Source: Pseudomonadota bacterium
Lineage (GTDB): Bacteria; Pseudomonadota; Alphaproteobacteria; JAAXGF01
Direction: 5' to 3'
Assembly (NCBI GenBank): GCA_022563655.1
Contig: JADFMW010000136.1
Coordinates: forward strand, 1 to 7,445
Length of the DNA: 7,445 bases
Below, piece by piece: positions 6,082 to 7,445 of this stretch (its first letter is position 1; each line of letters begins with the position of its first letter). Made by a program: the position numbers and the translations under genes. Below the pieces are notes generated by a model. It saw only the letters and a list, made by a program, of their open reading frames with translations, was not told the origin of the DNA and did no database searches.

Positions 6082-6180
6082 ACCGAATTGGCGTGACGGA
6101 AACCGCCGTCGACGATGCCGCCCTTGCCCGAGCCGCGGCGTACGGGTCGGCGTGGTGGAAGGAGCGTTTCAGGAGGCAGA

Positions 6181-7445
6181 GTGGCGGAACAAATCATCGA
6201 TACCTCGCCGACGATCGCCGACGAGGTCAAATTCACCACCTGTTACCAATGCGCTTGCCGCTGTGGCATCAAGGTCCACATGCGGGACGGCGCGATTCGC
6301 TACATCGAGGGCAACAGGGATCACCCGGTCAACCGCGGCGTCTTGTGCGCCAAGGGCGCCGCCGGCATCATGACCCTTACCTCGCCGGCGCGGCTGACCA
6401 AGCCCTTGAAGCGGGTCGGTCCGCGCGGCGCCGGCGAGTTCGCCGAGATCGAGTGGGACGAGGCGCTCGATATCGCGGTCGGCTGGCTCGGCGCGATCCG
6501 TGACAGCGACCCGCGCAAGCTCGCCTTCTTCACCGGGCGCGACCAGAGCCAGGCGTTGACCGGCTGGTGGGCGACCCAGTTCGGCACGCCCAACTATGCC
6601 GCGCATGGCGGCTTCTGCTCGGTCAACATGGCGGCCGGCGGGCTGTATACGATCGGCGGCTCGTTCTGGGAGTTCGGCGAGCCCGACTGGGCGCTGACGC
6701 GCTATTTCATGATGTTCGGCTGCGCCGAGGATCACGATTCGAACCCGATCAAGATCGGCCTCGGCGTGCTCAAGGGCACCGGCGCCAAGTTCGTCGCCGT
6801 CAACCCGATCAAGACCGGCTATTCGGCGATCGCCGACGAATGGCTCGGCGTGCGGCCGGGCACCGACGGGTTGCTGATCTTCGCGCTGATCCGCGAGCTG
6901 CTGCTCGCCGACAAGGTCGATTTCGCCTTCCTGGCGCGCTACACCAACGCGCCCTGGCTGGTCATCCAGGACCCGGGCGCGCCCGACGACGGCCTGTTCG
7001 CGCGCGACGCCGACGGCAACCCGCTGTGCTGGGACGGCCGCGACAAGGCGCTGGCCAACGCGTTGGCCGCCGACGTCACGCCGGCGCTGGTCGGCGCGGT
7101 CGAGTTGGCCGACGGCCGAACCGCCGTGCCGGTTTTCGAGCTGCTCGCCAAACGCTATCTCGACGCGCGCTACGACGCCGAGGCGGTGGCGCCCGAAATC
7201 GGCGTGCCGGCCGCCACGATCCGGCGCATCGCCGCCGAGCTGGCGCACGCCGCGTTCGAAGAAGAGGTCGTGCTCGACGTCGCCTGGACCGACTGGGCCG
7301 GTCGCCGGCACGACAAGATGATCGGCCGGCCGGTCTCGTTCCACGCCATGCGTGGCATCTCGGCCCATTCGAACGGTTTCCACACCTGCCGCGCGCTGCA
7401 CCTGTTGCAGATGCTGCTGGGCAGTCTCGATTGCCCGGGCGGCTT
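6181..7445 (+). CDS. soeA: Molybdopterin oxidoreductase catalytic subunit, SoeA-like sulfite dehydrogenase (3' end cut by window edge)
   Basis: Probably the catalytic subunit of a membrane-anchored complex (A catalytic, B iron-sulfur, C NrfD-type anchor) that oxidises sulfite to sulfate in the cytoplasm. Start GTG at 6181 follows a full AGGAGG by 4 nt; an in-frame ATG at 6115 would add a basic extension and lacks such a site. The 421 residues present have no stop; the family is about 950 long. A [4Fe-4S] site is formed by Cys21, Cys24, Cys28 and Cys56 (CYQCACRC, VLCAKG), with Lys58 the usual electron-relay lysine. Cys146 in HGGFCSVNMA is the probable molybdenum ligand. NPIKTGYSAIADEW fits the bis-MGD cofactor domain. 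There is no twin-arginine signal peptide, unlike PsrA, PhsA or TtrA, which fits the cytoplasmic SoeA type. Other CISM-family substrates (polysulfide, thiosulfate) remain possible; SoeB and SoeC genes would be expected past the right edge. Confidence 0.8.
   Translation, partial: MAEQIIDTSPTIADEVKFTTCYQCACRCGIKVHMRDGAIRYIEGNRDHPVNRGVLCAKGAAGIMTLTSPARLTKPLKRVGPRGAGEFAEIEWDEALDIAVGWLGAIRDSDPRKLAFFTGRDQSQALTGWWATQFGTPNYAAHGGFCSVNMAAGGLYTIGGSFWEFGEPDWALTRYFMMFGCAEDHDSNPIKIGLGVLKGTGAKFVAVNPIKTGYSAIADEWLGVRPGTDGLLIFALIRELLLADKVDFAFLARYTNAPWLVIQDPGAPDDGLFARDADGNPLCWDGRDKALANALAADVTPALVGAVELADGRTAVPVFELLAKRYLDARYDAEAVAPEIGVPAATIRRIAAELAHAAFEEEVVLDVAWTDWAGRRHDKMIGRPVSFHAMRGISAHSNGFHTCRALHLLQMLLGSLDCPGG

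Larger units (their letters stand above)
5859..6180. other. Divergent intergenic region between the MetE-like gene and the molybdoenzyme gene
   Basis: This 322-bp region carries no gene I can support; short arginine-rich frames in it look like GC-driven noise. It holds a weak candidate promoter for the MetE-like gene (5891-5920), two AAGCGCT copies (5907-5913, 5919-5925), a small hairpin GCCGCC/GGCGGC at 5956-5971 with a GAAC loop, a better candidate promoter for the plus-strand gene (5972-6000), and a strong hairpin at 6049-6081. Confidence 0.5.

Noticed and set aside
5859..6180. SAM-II or other S-adenosylmethionine riboswitch ahead of the MetE-like gene
   Set aside because: The candidate leader is only about 26 nt and I could not find the conserved pseudoknot elements in the region by eye.
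6169..7401. A 410-codon minus-strand open frame opposite the molybdoenzyme
   Set aside because: The sense strand encodes an unmistakable iron-sulfur/molybdopterin protein. The antisense product resembles no family and is a GC-driven mirror frame.

Overview
The window is high-GC DNA (about 62% GC in a line sampled from the left third and about 73% in a line sampled from speE). It has GTG starts, tight gene packing and long spurious antisense ORFs. Gene content (a 2-aminoethylphosphonate-type ABC transporter, the short pyruvoyl type of SpeD fused by overlap to SpeE, a cytoplasmic SoeA-like molybdoenzyme) fits a free-living or environmental alphaproteobacterium; this is an inference from protein families, as no rRNA or other taxonomic marker is present. 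There are no tRNA or rRNA genes, CRISPR arrays, insertion sequences or phage genes.

Left block (1-2978, all minus strand, read right to left): an ABC importer operon in the order substrate-binding protein, ATPase, permease. The permease runs off the left edge. The protein sequences point to the 2-aminoethylphosphonate (AEP) family (AepXVW, also called PhnS2/T2/U2), so this is probably a phosphonate uptake operon whose catabolic genes, if any, lie beyond the left edge. A perfect 12-bp GC-rich stem-loop sits between the binding-protein gene and the ATPase gene.

Middle (2979-4785): a 452-bp divergent intergenic region holds a perfect 15-bp inverted repeat and, just before speD, a perfect AT-rich 16-bp tandem duplication. 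Then speD and speE follow on the plus strand with a 4-bp GTGA overlap. Together they make spermidine: SpeD decarboxylates S-adenosylmethionine and SpeE moves the aminopropyl group to putrescine.

Right block (4786-7445): a minus-strand gene for a stand-alone MetE C-terminal-type methyltransferase with all four zinc ligands converges on speE with only 20 bp between stop codons. A 322-bp divergent region with a good sigma70-like promoter and a strong leader hairpin separates it from a plus-strand gene for the catalytic subunit of a molybdopterin/[4Fe-4S] oxidoreductase. That gene is cut by the right edge and most resembles SoeA, the cytoplasmic sulfite dehydrogenase.

As a whole the window is mainly housekeeping and nutrient metabolism. 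A loose theme links the right side: S-adenosylmethionine use (speDE), possible methionine formation (MetE-like) and sulfur oxidation (SoeA-like). They are on separate transcripts, so a shared pathway is not demonstrated. I see no clear new multi-gene system; the points most worth checking are the short MetE-like enzyme and the structured or repeated elements in the two divergent intergenic regions.
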